A stretch of 64,000 nucleotides of DNA from Plazaster borealis (Eukaryota; Echinodermata; Asteroidea; Forcipulatida; Labidiasteridae), in the NCBI GenBank assembly GCA_021014325.1, contig CM037464.1:5797127-5861126 (forward strand), written 5' to 3'. Positions 1-11,062 of the stretch are shown in pieces; the first letter of the stretch is position 1; each line of letters begins with the position of its first letter. Under the pieces are notes generated by a model that saw nothing but the letters and a program-made list of their open reading frames with translations, made no database searches and was not told where the DNA came from. Made by a program: the position numbers and the translations under genes.

Positions 1-314
1 CAGCCATTCTTCGGTCAGTTGCTAAAGCTTTGCAGGCGGTTGTCACTTTTGTTTTAATGATGGTGGTGGTGGTGGTAAAGGAGAGGTATACAGTGGAATT
101 GATTACGGCCACAAATGAAAAATTGAAGGGTTGTTTTTAAAGGCCATCTTATTATTTACAATAAAAACAAATGTATTAATTTACGCCCAAAATACAATAT
201 TTAGAGACTCACAAGGAACATACATGTACCATTATTTTGTGTACCTTGGTTCTCACACTCTAAAAGCCTCCGGCTCAACAGAAGTGACCATGATTATTGT
301 TGTTTATTATTATT
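1..314. other. gene-free stretch
   Basis: Holds a short GGT trinucleotide run near 60-76 and otherwise nothing I recognise on either strand. Confidence 0.5.
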
Positions 315-657
315 TGTAAATATTTCTGGTAATGAAACCAAGGATGCCTCATAAGTGAACTTAATCACGGTAGCTTGCAGGCCTGAGGAAACCTGTAAAC
401 AAGGGTGCTTGCTATGTGAACCAGAAACACTGGGGTTAACCCCTACTCTTCCACGATAAGTGTTCAGGGTTCTATAACGTGCACTACCAATCCTAGTACA
501 CATGCTTAATGTCCCATCCGAAAGACAAAACAATTATGTTAAAAAAGCATCTTGCTCAAGGATACAAGTGTCATGACCGGGACTCGAACCCAGACTCGGC
601 TGATCAGAAACACCAGAGCTTGAGTTCGGCGGTCCTTACTGCTCGGCTCAGACAGGA
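315..657 (-). mobile_element. tRNA-derived SINE, copy 1
   Basis: Read on the minus strand, the right end is tRNA-like. A pol III B-box-like word GGGTTCGAGTCCC is the complement of about 579-591, and a degraded A-box region lies next to it. A conserved body follows (CTTGAGCAAG, then GGGTTAACCCC). The body is shared with the copies at 36503-36870 and 26891-27094; the tRNA-like head is shared with 36503-36870 and 34191-34558. The head is decayed, so this is an old, probably inactive copy. Confidence 0.75.
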
Positions 658-700
658 CATGGAATCTGGGTGAATTCTGACCCGGGAGTTTTTCAGAGTG
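658..700. repeat. GACCC/GGGTC element, end fragment
   Basis: A fragment containing TTCTGACCCGGGAGTTTTT and ending in AGAGTG, the terminal part of the family seen whole at 19253-19416 and 38322-38565. It abuts the SINE directly. Confidence 0.55.
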
Positions 701-1028
701 CATTGATGACTGGAGCATGTCACTTTATTTTTCATGTATAGTTTTTATGAATTGGCTTGGGACCTCATGATAACTAGCAATGCAAAAAAGAAAAGAAAAA
801 AACCTAATGTTAATTTGCATAGTTGTCCACAAATTCTTGTCAACTTTCAATGCAACAAGAAAGAACAAGAAGAAGAAAGAAACAAACAAACAAATTTTAA
901 ATTAAAGAACTAAAAGTAGCATTTTCAGGTATAGATACACGTTTTTATAATAAAATAAATGACTGTATACAAAAGTAAATAACTAAATATATAGTTTCAA
1001 ATTTGAAATCGATGTACTTCAAAGGTTT
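701..1028. other. gene-free AT-rich stretch
   Basis: AT-rich DNA with a purine-rich AAGAAGAAAG/CAAACAAA run near 860-890. No supported feature. Confidence 0.4.
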
Positions 1029-1379
1029 TTATACAGGATTGGTAACGATAAAAACGTCATTGTTTTATTTTAGTCTGAAAGCTTACTGATTATTAAGTTC
1101 ATACTAGAACCTTTTTTTCTTTGAAATATTGCCCCTGAAATGAAGTCACATTCGAGCAAAATTGCATCTGAAAACCTAGACAAACGCATAAGCTGATTTC
1201 GGTTGTCACAACTAAAAAGGGCATTGTGTTTACATTTGCACATGGATTTCACTATTTTCTCCTGACTCACAAAACGGATTAAGCCAAACTATTCACAAGT
1301 TTGTTTTTTCATGTGTCTGGTTGATCACACAACACATGAACATTCTCTGCCACCAATCCTGTATAATACCTTTAAGGTA
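1029..1379 (+). mobile_element. TTAA-type MITE, ATACAGGATTGG subfamily, copy 1
   Basis: The ends form an inverted repeat: TATACAGGATTGGT on the left and ACCAATCCTGTATA on the right, the right end followed by a TTTAA word. A second copy lies inverted at 10205-10480. Between the ends is the complement of the core shared with the larger TTAA superfamily (ATCACACA..CATGAA, CACAAGTTTG). It carries no open frame of note and is non-autonomous. Confidence 0.65.
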
Positions 1380-1697
1380 TAATGTTCATAATAATTCCCA
1401 ATGCAGGAATACAATTACAAATATAATTTATTTTGAGTGCATCGGTGGTAATATTTTATGAGCTGATAGATGGAACGATTTAACGAGGCTATGCCCGAGT
1501 TGCTATATTATTTCAACATATGAAATTATTATCTCCATTGTGTGAATGCAAAACATTCAGTATTATTATTTTTAATAACTTCAAAGTAGATATTTTTGTT
1601 TATTTGATTGGAGGATAAGTTATTATAAAGATAAACACAATTTACAAGATTGCACTTTTGTCTGACTACTTTATTGTCGGTGTTTTGTGTAGCTGTG

Positions 1698-2052
1698 TAA
1701 AAGGCACTGAACTCGTTTGGTAATTGTCAAAGACCATTGTTCTTACTTGGTGTATCCCAACATATGCATAAAATAACAAGCCTGTGAAAATTTGGGCTCA
1801 ATTGGTCATCGAAGTTGCAAGAAAATGATGAAAGAAAAAACACCCTTGTTGTACAAAATTGTGTGCTTTCAGATAGGAATAAAACTTATTGCAAGGTTTT
1901 ATTATTTTAGTGAGAAATTACCTCTTTCTCAAAGACTACGTTACTTCAGAGGGAGTCGTTTCTCACAATGTTTTATACTATCAACAGCTCTCTGTTGCTC
2001 GTTATGCTGATATACATTTTGAGTAATTACCAAACGTGTACGATGCATTTAA
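1698..2052 (+). mobile_element. TTAA-type MITE, main subfamily, copy 1
   Basis: Starts near AAAGGCACTGAACTCG and ends in ACCAAACGTGTACGATGC followed by TTTAA. Internal landmarks in order are CAAAGACCA, CTTGGTGTATCCCAACAT, GTGAAAATTTGGGCTCAATT, GGTCATCGAAGTTGCAAG and ACTTCAGAGGGAGTCGTTTC. At least ten other copies in the window keep the same order. There is no coding capacity. Confidence 0.8.
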
Positions 2053-4870
2053 TGTATACAGTGTATTTGTCCACATGTTTAATTCAAAGCGAACTGCACC
2101 CTCACTCAATCGTATAGATGACAGTGCGTGTAAAGCAATCAAACACACAACACGCCATATTGAGTTTAAAAAAAGTGTAGTTCCGCTACTTGGCCCAATT
2201 ACACGTCGGATTATTCTGTTTTCAATTAGTTCCTACCGTGTCTGCACATAGCGTGGCCTTGTACTTGTGAAAAGTGTAATATTTCGCACAGCTGATGAGC
2301 AAACACATTATGAGTCGAGGAAAAATGTTGTTGTTGCAAACGGCATGGTACTCTTCATAAAGTCAAGGTTAAATCCAAAGCGAAATGGGAGTTGTGAACT
2401 TTAAAAGTTGATGTAGTATTAATCATTTTCGGCAGCTTGAAGCGTCATAATTTGCTGATACGTGTAGTGCTTGTTCAGACTGGCAAAAATGAGTAGTTTC
2501 TGTTTTTGAAAGGAAGATATGTTATACGGTGAGCTGAGCTCAAAAGGCAGTCTCGCACAAAAACGCACGGATGTCTGCATTTAACATGTGGCTCTCTTCC
2601 GGTGACTAGAATCTGCCATCCAATAGACTGTGGACTATAAATTGCATTTTAATTCAACCACAGCGCGCGGTACAATGTCGGCTTGATATTTCTTTTGCGT
2701 CACATGAAATTCTCGTTTGGTCATAACTACTTAAAACCCGGCGCCCAGCCAAGTGGTTGTAGCGGTAGGCACATTTTTTTTCTTCAATAACACAGGAACC
2801 GTTCAGTCAAATCCGGTCATACTTCTTGTAATCCTGTATTAGTTTTGATAGTGTAGTCATCCATGGGGTTGAGTTTCACTAACAGGTGACCATGACCCTT
2901 TGAAGTTTGCCGGTGGCAGCCCCTATTGACATGCGTACACGAACCTTTATTCTAGGTCTGCAGCCAACACATTGTAATATATCTATCATCAGGCTAATAC
3001 AATGTAGCTGGTGGGATGAGCGATTCATTTTTTGGGGAGCTTCACTGCCGAGGGTGTAGCTTGACCGAAGATGGCAACAAGTTATCTTTGCTGAAATTCA
3101 TTTAAAATGTGTTCAATCAATAAGGAAATTTAGTTCACATGAGAGTAAACAGATTTTAATTGTAAAAAAACCCAATCATTTTGAATACCCTCCTCCGGTG
3201 ATTTTTAGAAAGATTTGCAAAAAGCCCTGTTACGTCATCACTCTTGTTACGTCATTTGAGGGAGCTCTGTTTTGTATAATCCGTTTTGTTGCAATATGGA
3301 GGTATAACAAAGCAACCTCCCACAAATGACGTCAAAGTATTGTCATTTTGACGCACGCCGTCAACGGCAGAAGTGTAGCTAGTTTTTCAAAACCGTGAGG
3401 TGAGGGCCTAAATTTTGGATCGATAATTACGAAAAGATCAGAAGTGTAAAAATATCAAAATTACATTACGAGTTTGAATGGCATTCTCGTTAATTTTTTC
3501 TCCGCTCAAGTAGCTGTTTAAACTGATTTATTTAGCAAGGTTACTTCGTGGTTTCGTATTAAGCATTCATGTGCCGATGTTGTCATTGCGCGGATTTGTT
3601 CCAACGACCCCTTTTCTAAACCTACAGAATGTTGGGCACAAGTTAGGCGGTGATTCAGTACGTCACCCCCTCGAACAAAATAATCACATGATGTCCGTCT
3701 TTTCCTCCAAGATTCGATTTTACTCTCCAGTCAAGCTCGAAGATAATGAGAAACCGGGGACCGGAAAGGATCATTTCATTAACACTCGAGTTCCATGGAA
3801 TAGTAAATTACCATAATGGAAACAACCGCTTTGGAATTTGAATTTAGTTCTAAGGATTTATTCCTAAAGAGATTTAAATATAAAACACACAAATGGTTGT
3901 GGATGCATTCTTTTAAATTGAATTTCACCCGAGTTAAAAAACAAAACAAAAAACTCCCCCAAAACAAAAACGGACAGTATAATTTTGCATTATTTTATCA
4001 TAATTTACTGATACTATATCAGTCACCGCGTGCGTAGATCTTGACACAAAATTCTTGGAAGATATAAAGAAGGAACAAACTTCTGCGTTCCCATCAAACT
4101 CGTGGTAGTGACGGAAACGTCCGGTACAGAATATGTCCTCGCGTTGAATCATCCTATAGGGGCCTACACTGCAGCTGTCATCAAGCCACCAAATCTGGAC
4201 CACGCATATATGCACGTTTTTTCAGGGAGCTGTTTTTTAGACGCAGTGATTCATTGGAACCGATCGTGGTCGGGTGAACATCACTCTCCCATAACCGAAA
4301 AGTTAACAAATCTTCCGGTTCCAAAATGATCAGCTCTGTTGTTGCATCACATACTTAGTGAGGTTGTCTGTCTCCATGGTGGATATTAAACAGCACACTC
4401 TTACGCACACATAGTAAAAAGTTCGCCACAAGACAGAATAGTGAAACTTTCGACCCGTGACGGTGGCCTCCGTGATTACGCTTTGCAGGAAAGCCTCTGT
4501 AGAGTCATAATAGACACTTGTGTACACACCCGCAGAGATTTCAAATGACCTCGATAGTTTGTCAATAACCTAAACTTAATAATGATTGCTGAACATTGTG
4601 TGTCGACGGAGCTGAATATGTTGTGTTTGTCCTTTCTCTGGTTGTTTGTGAACTGGAGAGGGTCTTTTTGTGAAGTTGTGAGGATGAGAAGGTAGGGCTG
4701 TTTGAATTCCACCGCAGTTTCACTCCGCTTTAACGGTTTGCTCGTTCACGGGAAGATGGAAATGTCATCTTAGTCACAAGTCACTCTCAGGGAAGTTAAA
4801 TTCGGACGGAGATCAAAACATCTGAATAACCCAGCAACAAGGCAACAACATCAGGTATGCACCAGAGCTT
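2053..4870. other. gene-free stretch
   Basis: No domain-bearing frame was found on either strand. Short frames such as 3571-3816 and 4102-4329 resemble no family I know and have no clear splice context. A possible 5' splice donor (TCAG|GTATGC) occurs at 4854/4855. It could end an untranslated leader exon of the transporter gene downstream, but this is weak. Confidence 0.4.
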
Positions 4871-4874
4871 TTTT

Positions 4875-5245
4875 TAAAAAGGTATCGTACATGTTTGGTA
4901 ATGACTCAAAACAAACATTAGCATAAAAAACTTACTTGATAACAAGCAACGGAGAGCTGTTGATAGTATAAAACATTGTAGGAAACGACTCCCTCTGAAG
5001 TAACGTAGTTTTTGAGACAGAGGTAATTTCTCACTATAACTTAATAATAAAAACTTCTTGCAAGAAGTTTTTAGTTCTATCTGAAAGCACACTTTTGTAC
5101 AACAAGGGTGTTTTTTCTTTCATCTTTTCTTGCAACTTCGATGACCAATTGAGCCCACATTTTCACAGGCTTGTTATTTTATGCATATGTTGGGACACAC
5201 CAAGTGAGAACACTGGTCTTTTCCAAACGTGTTCAGTGCCTTTAA
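4875..5245 (-). mobile_element. TTAA-type MITE, main subfamily, copy 2
   Basis: An inverted copy of the 1698-2052 element, running from AAGGTATCGTACATG to GTTCAGTGCCTTTAA. A perfect hairpin with arms AAAACTTCTTG/CAAGAAGTTTT lies near 5049-5070. Confidence 0.8.
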
Positions 5246-5357
5246 GTAGCCATTTTATCGCTTATGATCTTCTGCAGGGAAAACTGTTTGTGGTTCGCCT
5301 GTTCAACCGAACCGACGAAAACTTCTTATTTGAGTTGTTAAGTTATACTAATTGTGT

Positions 5358-6335
5358 AAAAACCCTAAAGCGAGGAACATTTTTGGTTGCAACGTCCCTG
5401 GTACTGTCACAGCACATGCTGACAATTAATTTTTGTTCATAGGTTAGGGTCGGTATACGTTTGGTAATAACTCTGAAAATTAATGGCAATCAAAACTTAC
5501 TTGGGAAGAAGTATAGCAGCTTCGGATAGTAGAATGCATTTTGAGAAACTTTTCACTTGTAATGCGGTTATGGAAAAAAGATCCCCCAAAATTGTAATCT
5601 GAGAAGCGTTACTGTCAGTAGGCCTAACGCTTCTCAGATTGTGTATTCCAATCGCAGATTATTCTTCCTTGCGTGGACCTAACCGCTCCAGATTATCGGC
5701 AATATCTCAAAAACGTTACCACCTTTTGAAATGAAATTTTCACAGACTAGTTTTATTGTATATCTACAACTATAAAGGATTGAAACAAACAGTGGGTTTT
5801 ATACAATCCCTTTGAGGTTTTATACAGTCCCTTTGAGAGGGTTTGTTTAATTTTTTTCAACGATCTTTTCGCCTTCGAGAAAGACTCTGCTAGGGTCGAA
5901 ATGTCAGGCCATTAACTATATTTTCTTGTTGCGTTTATACCATAGGTCCTTTTTGGTTGGTAAGCAGTTTGCAACAGCTAATTCCGTTTTCCGTTTTATT
6001 TTTTATCCAAGTGTGTTGTTAACATGCCTGGATTAAATAATGCTTATTTGTTTGCTTAAATAATTAAGTTGTATAATTTGGTTTTAATCTAGTATTGACA
6101 ATAGACATACCGACTTTGTACTCAAAGGTTGCTGGCAGAGTTTTGTCCTTCCCCTTCTAACCAAATCACTGTCCCATGTTGATTGACACCCCCTCTAGGA
6201 CGTGTGAAATGGTCAATTTTAAGGATCATGTTGGCATATAAGCTGACCAGTGTGTACGATGTAGTTAAGACAATGGAAATATTAAAATATGTCAGCATGT
6301 GATGACAACGTACCTCTTTGCTTGGTTTTAATCAT
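5358..6335. mobile_element. composite repeat split by a nested MITE
   Basis: The left part (AACCCTAAAGCGAGG, then CAGCACATGCTGACAA) and the right part (CTGACCAGTGTG, then ATGTCAGCATGTG and TTGGTTTTAA) together match the uninterrupted element at 51885-52112. The copy here was opened by other insertions, including the MITE at 5443-5825. The piece at 5871-5912 is one arm of the hairpin repeat at 51715-51828. Confidence 0.55.
5443..5825 (+). mobile_element. TTAA-type MITE, GCTTCTCAGA-hairpin subfamily, copy 1
   Basis: Carries GGTATACGTTTGGTAATAA, AATTAATGGCAATCAAAACT and a central stem made by CTGAGAAGCGTTA and TAACGCTTCTCAG. The same order appears at 23510, 44606, 50687 and 52461. Its right end is fused to GTTTTATACA words and is poorly defined. 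Confidence 0.65.
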
Positions 6336-6572
6336 GGAGACATTTCTACCTCAATGGTTAATTATTGAGTATAGGAATAACAAAAGCCATATTATGAGCG
6401 TGGAAACAATGCGCGCATGTGATGCATTGTCTTACCAGTAGGTTGATGGGACAAAGTTGTTGATTTTGTGATTGCAATTTGGGTTTTTTTAACACTAAGA
6501 AATAACGAATTTGTTTTTCTTTCAGTGTTTTGCCGTTGTGTTCCTATATTCGTGTATCGCGTAACAGTAGCA

Positions 6573-6734
6573 TCAGTGACGTAACCAGACATTTTCCTTT
6601 CAAGCGGGGGCAAAGAACATAATTTGTGGATCAATTGTCGATCCCATGGGGGGGGGGGGGACACACAAGGGTTCTATTCTGAGTGTGTGTGTGTGGGGGG
6701 GGGGGCTCCCCTGTCCCCTCTGTGATACGCCACT
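6573..6734. mobile_element. short TIR element with CAGTG.CGTA ends
   Basis: Begins CAGTGACGTAACC and ends GTGATACGCCACTG, an imperfect inverted repeat. G-rich and TG-rich runs lie between. The 3-prime-proximal half of the flank (TAGCAT on both sides) is compatible with a short, partly decayed target duplication, as in hAT-like MITEs. The class assignment is inference. Confidence 0.5.
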
Positions 6735-6747
6735 GTATAGCATTGTC

Positions 6748-7146
6748 AAAAAGAGCCACATACAGCCTCGAAGTTTCCCACTAATTGTACACAACTCAAC
6801 GGAAGTAAACAATTTGTAGTGGGAAAAATATAAAAAATATCACTGTAATTAAATGTTGCGCCAAACAAATTTTTTTATCAACTTTTGATATAAAGAAAGG
6901 GGTCAAATCTCAAAACCTGTTCAGCTGTTTATAACTGTTATGTATAGACGATGTGACCTGTGACATCACATGTTTACAAAAGAGCCACAGAGCCTGGACT
7001 TCCTGCAGGCACGATTTGTACACAGACTAATGGAATAAAACATACAATCGTATATTTTATGGAGATTGCACTGTCTAATTCCTATCAACTTTTGATATGA
7101 TGAAAGGGGGCACATCTCAAAACTTGTCCAGCTTTTACTTTCATAA
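6748..7146 (+). repeat. degenerate direct duplication
   Basis: Two diverged direct copies, about 6748-6945 and 6977-7146. They share AAAGAGCCACA, TTGTACACA, ATCAACTTTTGATAT, GAAAGGGG and ATCTCAAAAC in the same order. There is no coding content. Confidence 0.5.
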
Positions 7147-7791
7147 TTCTTGGATTTGTGTGGAAATTATGACACAAAATGTCAACTTTCCCATATGACC
7201 TGTGTAGTATCTTGCCTGCCAGAATACCCAAAGAATGCACAAGGTCACACTTATTGTAAACAAAGTTCACATGGTCTATAGGCCCATTTGTGCACAAATT
7301 CTGTGGTTTGTATAATGCCTAGGTCCCTATGTCCAGCAGTATGTCTTGCATGCCAGAAAATTACCTGAAAAATTGTCACTATTTTCTAAGACAAGGTGTC
7401 AATGGCCTACACGAATTTCAAAATCGTTTTTCCCTCCTCTCTTGTGGTTTAATGCCGAGATTCGATGTCCGTTTTTCGGCCTTTTGATCCCAAGATTGAA
7501 ATTTTAAATGAGCGCTTATTGTAACTTTCTCGAACCTATATAAATTGTATATTTGGGGATGTTGCACGGTATTCTACGGTAGGTAATTAAAAACTAAAAA
7601 TTTATTGTTGTGGTGTTCCCGACGTTAATTCACGGTCACCAGTGTACAAAAACAGTGTAGTTCGTGCATTGTCCGTGGCACATGCGAACGTTTTTGTATG
7701 TTTTGGTTTGAGAAACGGCATCATCTGTGTCAAAATTCATCATAAAAAAGTAATCAATAATAAATAAATAAATAAATATAAATAAAATAGC

Positions 7792-8161
7792 TTAAAGGCA
7801 CTGAACACGTTTCCAATTGTCAAAGACCAGTTTTCTCACTTGGTGTATCCCAACATATGCATAAAATAACAAGCCTGTGAAAATTTGGGCTCGATTGGTC
7901 ATCGAAGTTGCAAGAAAATGATGAAAGAAAAAACACCGTTGTTGTACAAATTTGTGTGCTTTCAGATAGAAATAAAAACTTAGACGTTTTTAATATTTTA
8001 GTGAGAAATTACCTCTTTCTCAAAAACTACTTTACTTCAGAGGGAGTCGTTTCCTACAATGTTCTGTACTATCAACAGCTCTCCGTTGCTCGTTACCAAG
8101 TAAGTTTTTATGCTAATATATATTTTGAGTAATTACCAAACGTGTACATCAGTGCCTTTAA
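7792..8161 (+). mobile_element. TTAA-type MITE, main subfamily, copy 3
   Basis: Runs from TTAAAGGCACTGAACACG to GTACATCAGTGCCTTTAA with all family landmarks. The central hairpin is decayed (ACTTAGACGTTTTT). Confidence 0.8.
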
Positions 8162-8879
8162 CGGAGAGTTTTGCTCCACCAGGGATAGTTCTACTATGAT
8201 CAAGTTTGTCATTGACAATTCAATACTTGAAATTGAATTGATTAACTTATGACATTCTTAGAGCCAGTGCAATCATTTCCTTTTTTTTAAAAGTCGTGTC
8301 AAACCAGGGAAGAAGGCACTAAAAATGACCCTGCGCATTCCTCCATTACTGAACTGAATCGGTCCCACGTTGCGTTGGAAGTAAAGGTCGCTGTATGTCA
8401 ACAAAGTGTGACGTCAAAGCTTGATAGTCCCGGGTAGCTCTATCTGCCTGCAAGTTTTCCTCATACAGCAGTTACAGTAGTGTGTACAGATGTTTGTTTA
8501 GTTGACGGGTCCTGCGTTGTATATTTCATGAACAACACATGGTGTAGTGTGGTTATTTATTTCTGTTTGCAAAACAATCACACACAGAAACTGGAACTGT
8601 GAAAATAACAATGCTGTGTTGTTATATTTTGATGGAGTCCATGTTTTTGTCATGGCGGTGTCCATGACCGTTTTAAAACGAACATTATGGCTGCTTCCCG
8701 CGGGTGATCGTCATGGCGAGATGTACGCTTCATCAGACACGGCGCGATTTTACCGAGCGGAATACAAGTTTGTGCTGTAAATAGTGTGACACCAGTTCAG
8801 GCTCATATCTTCGAGTTCTAGCTAGCTGTGTACATGTGTACATATGGTGATGTACTGCATATGTCTCATTTCTCTACAG
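8162..8879. other. gene-free stretch
   Basis: Nothing supported apart from a pyrimidine-rich 3' splice site at its right edge (CTCATTTCTCTACAG, ending 8879). Confidence 0.35.
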
Positions 8880-9097
8880 GCTAGAACTTGACATCGAACA
8901 TGCAACCGTGCAGTGCTGATTATATTAGCGCATGGACGAATGACTTATTGACATAACGATTTAAGTTTTTACTGTCAAGGATCAAAAGTAAAACAAGAAG
9001 AAGTAAACCAAACACAAACACCACCGGCACCAATGGACTGATTTGTACTATCTATACCCGAAAGAGGATCTTTTGTTTTGAACAGTATATTGTCCAG
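8880..9097 (+). other. candidate untranslated leader exon
   Basis: Flanked by a good acceptor (TTTCTCTACAG|G) and a near-consensus donor (TCCAG|GTAAGTTTA). The 218 bases hold several short ATG frames that stop quickly, so it would be non-coding. The next acceptor on this strand that precedes coding sequence is at 10794/10795, 27 bases before the transporter start codon. A leader exon of that gene is therefore the simplest reading. It rests on splice signals only. Confidence 0.3.
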
Positions 9098-10204
9098 GTA
9101 AGTTTATAAATGAAGACAAAATTATTGTTTAAGCACACTCGCGGATGGAGGTTTAGTACACTCTCGTTTGGTGCATTCCCGGTTGTTGATACCCCTTGTA
9201 TTTCCTTGCGTGGTTGAGAGAGACCGAGGCCGTCTGTTGTTAATGTTGTACAAGTACTGTATACAATTCCAGCTTTTATGTGCATAATAAAGGACCACGG
9301 ATATGGGATAGTCACAGGGGTCAAAGATATCGTTATGAACGGTAGGTGAACGGGTCGTTAGCATATTTGGTTGTTGCTTTACTTATCCATCCATACCACG
9401 CGGCCATGAATTTAGTACACTGGATGCACAAGCAATTACACGATTACATGTGGATCGGATGCACCCAATTCATGTGTATACGCCTATAACTTCGGTAAAT
9501 TAAATCACAAGCCCAACGCGGTGCTCACAGTCACATGCAGTTTCTCAAGAATGTCTGTTTGATGATTTTCATAATTTGTTGGTAAGCTAGTGACACTTTA
9601 TTTTTCATTAGTGATTGACTACATGGTACAGATGGTTGTTCAAATTTGTTTTTAGCCCCTGATAATGTAATGTTGAGGTCGAAATATGGTTATACAGTGT
9701 TGACTAATATTATGAAATACTGATAAAACATACACTATCGCAGTGCATGAGACTGCAAAAAGGCGGACCGTATGTTCCGCTGGTATTTCCGGAGGCAAAT
9801 TTACGGTTGTTTTTAAACACTACCCACTATAGTTACTACACATTCTAGTTGTTTTAGTGCAAGGAAAACTTTTAAAAAGGTACAGGGAGCCATTCCAAAC
9901 AGCAACATTTGAGATATTTGAAGGTTGAGATATTTGAAGACAATGTGCCCCTTTACGTATACCCAAGATTGTTTTCATTTAAGATTAAATCTACTTATCC
10001 GAAAATAAAACATTCTGTCCCTTATTTGTTCAAGCTTATCTTTAATAGTTGTTTAACGCGGAAGTACCGGTATACCTTGAAGAATTAATTTATATTTAAT
10101 CCAAAAATGTTTTTTTCATCGAGGGCCATGTTTTATCTGTTGAGATTACATTCGACATTTTTGTCGTGAAAGGCCAAACGCATACAATGTAATCTGCATA
10201 AAAG
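9098..10204. other. gene-free stretch
   Basis: Would be intron if the leader exon above is real. No repeat family or coding frame recognised. Confidence 0.35.
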
Positions 10205-10480
10205 GTATTATACAGGATTGGTGGAACTGACAAAAGAGTCGCTATGCCCTGCAGTGTCCATGTTTTGTGTGATCAACCACATGAAATAATTACAAACCTG
10301 TACAAATTTGGGCTCATTGTGAGAATCAAGAGAAAATAGTGAAAAACCATGCACAATTTTCAGCATGTATACACATTGTCCTTAATTTCGGTTGTTAACA
10401 ACCGAAATCAGCTGTTACTTTTTTGTAATAGGTTTTCAGATGCAGTTTTCTCGAATATGACTTCAATTCAGAAGGGAAAA
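10205..10480 (-). mobile_element. TTAA-type MITE, ATACAGGATTGG subfamily, copy 2
   Basis: An inverted and truncated relative of 1029-1379, beginning GGTATTATACAGGATTGGTGG. The landmarks TGTGTGATCAACCACATG, ACAAACCTGTACAAATTTGG and GAGAAAATAGTGAAAA follow the superfamily order. The central hairpin is the perfect palindrome ATTTCGGTTGTTAACAACCGAAAT, given here as arms ATTTCGGTTGTT and AACAACCGAAAT. Confidence 0.65.
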
Positions 10481-10821
10481 AACCCCGGAACAAAACACTG
10501 TTTTTCAATAAAACCCAAATTTAATTCAGTTTGACTGAATGCGCTCTTCTCCCAAAACTATGGCAGAACAACCCCCCACCCCACCCCCCAAATAAACGAA
10601 CCAACACAACAACAACATTTACTTGTTATTTACATTCATGCTGAACAGTATTGGCTTGCCATTTTCGTCTCCCATTTACCGCCTGGTTGATTGCAGACTT
10701 CAACCGATTCAGCACGCCAAGCCGAATTGCTTTTTGAGCTTCAATGTACACTACGATCGGTGTTGTATCTTTATCGTTTTTTGTTTGTTATCAGGCATAT
10801 AGATTTTACAGTATCAACAGC

Positions 10822-11062
10822 ATGGTTAGACAGGGAAAGCAAAAACGTCTGAGGGAACCTTCTGCTAGCCTTGATTTCGAGCCGCCGGACGGTGGATGGG
10901 GATGGCTTGTTGCACTGGGTGCGTTCACAGAGATGTTTCTGACGATGGGTACACTGCTCTGTAGCGGAGTCTATTTCAGCCCGCTCCAACACGAATTCGA
11001 AATGAGCGCTGCTGAGCTCGGCTGGGTCATAAGTTCAGGGTCGACGTTGCTGTCAGCTACAT
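10822..11062 (+). CDS. transporter coding exon 1 (helix 1 and start of helix 2)
   Basis: Encodes residues 1-80 plus one base. It contains the charged N-tail, DGGWGWLVALGAF, and the helix 2 start LGWVISSGSTLLSA. The donor is ACAT|GTGAGTGT, phase 1. The exon probably begins at 10795 with untranslated sequence after a TTTGTTATCAG acceptor. Confidence 0.9.

Noticed and set aside
1792..2010. Repeated small frames with KLPLSQ.LRYFRGS or NYLFLKNYVTSEGVVS words at many places
   Set aside because: They are frames through the main TTAA MITE. They recur only because the element recurs, and frameshifts differ between copies.
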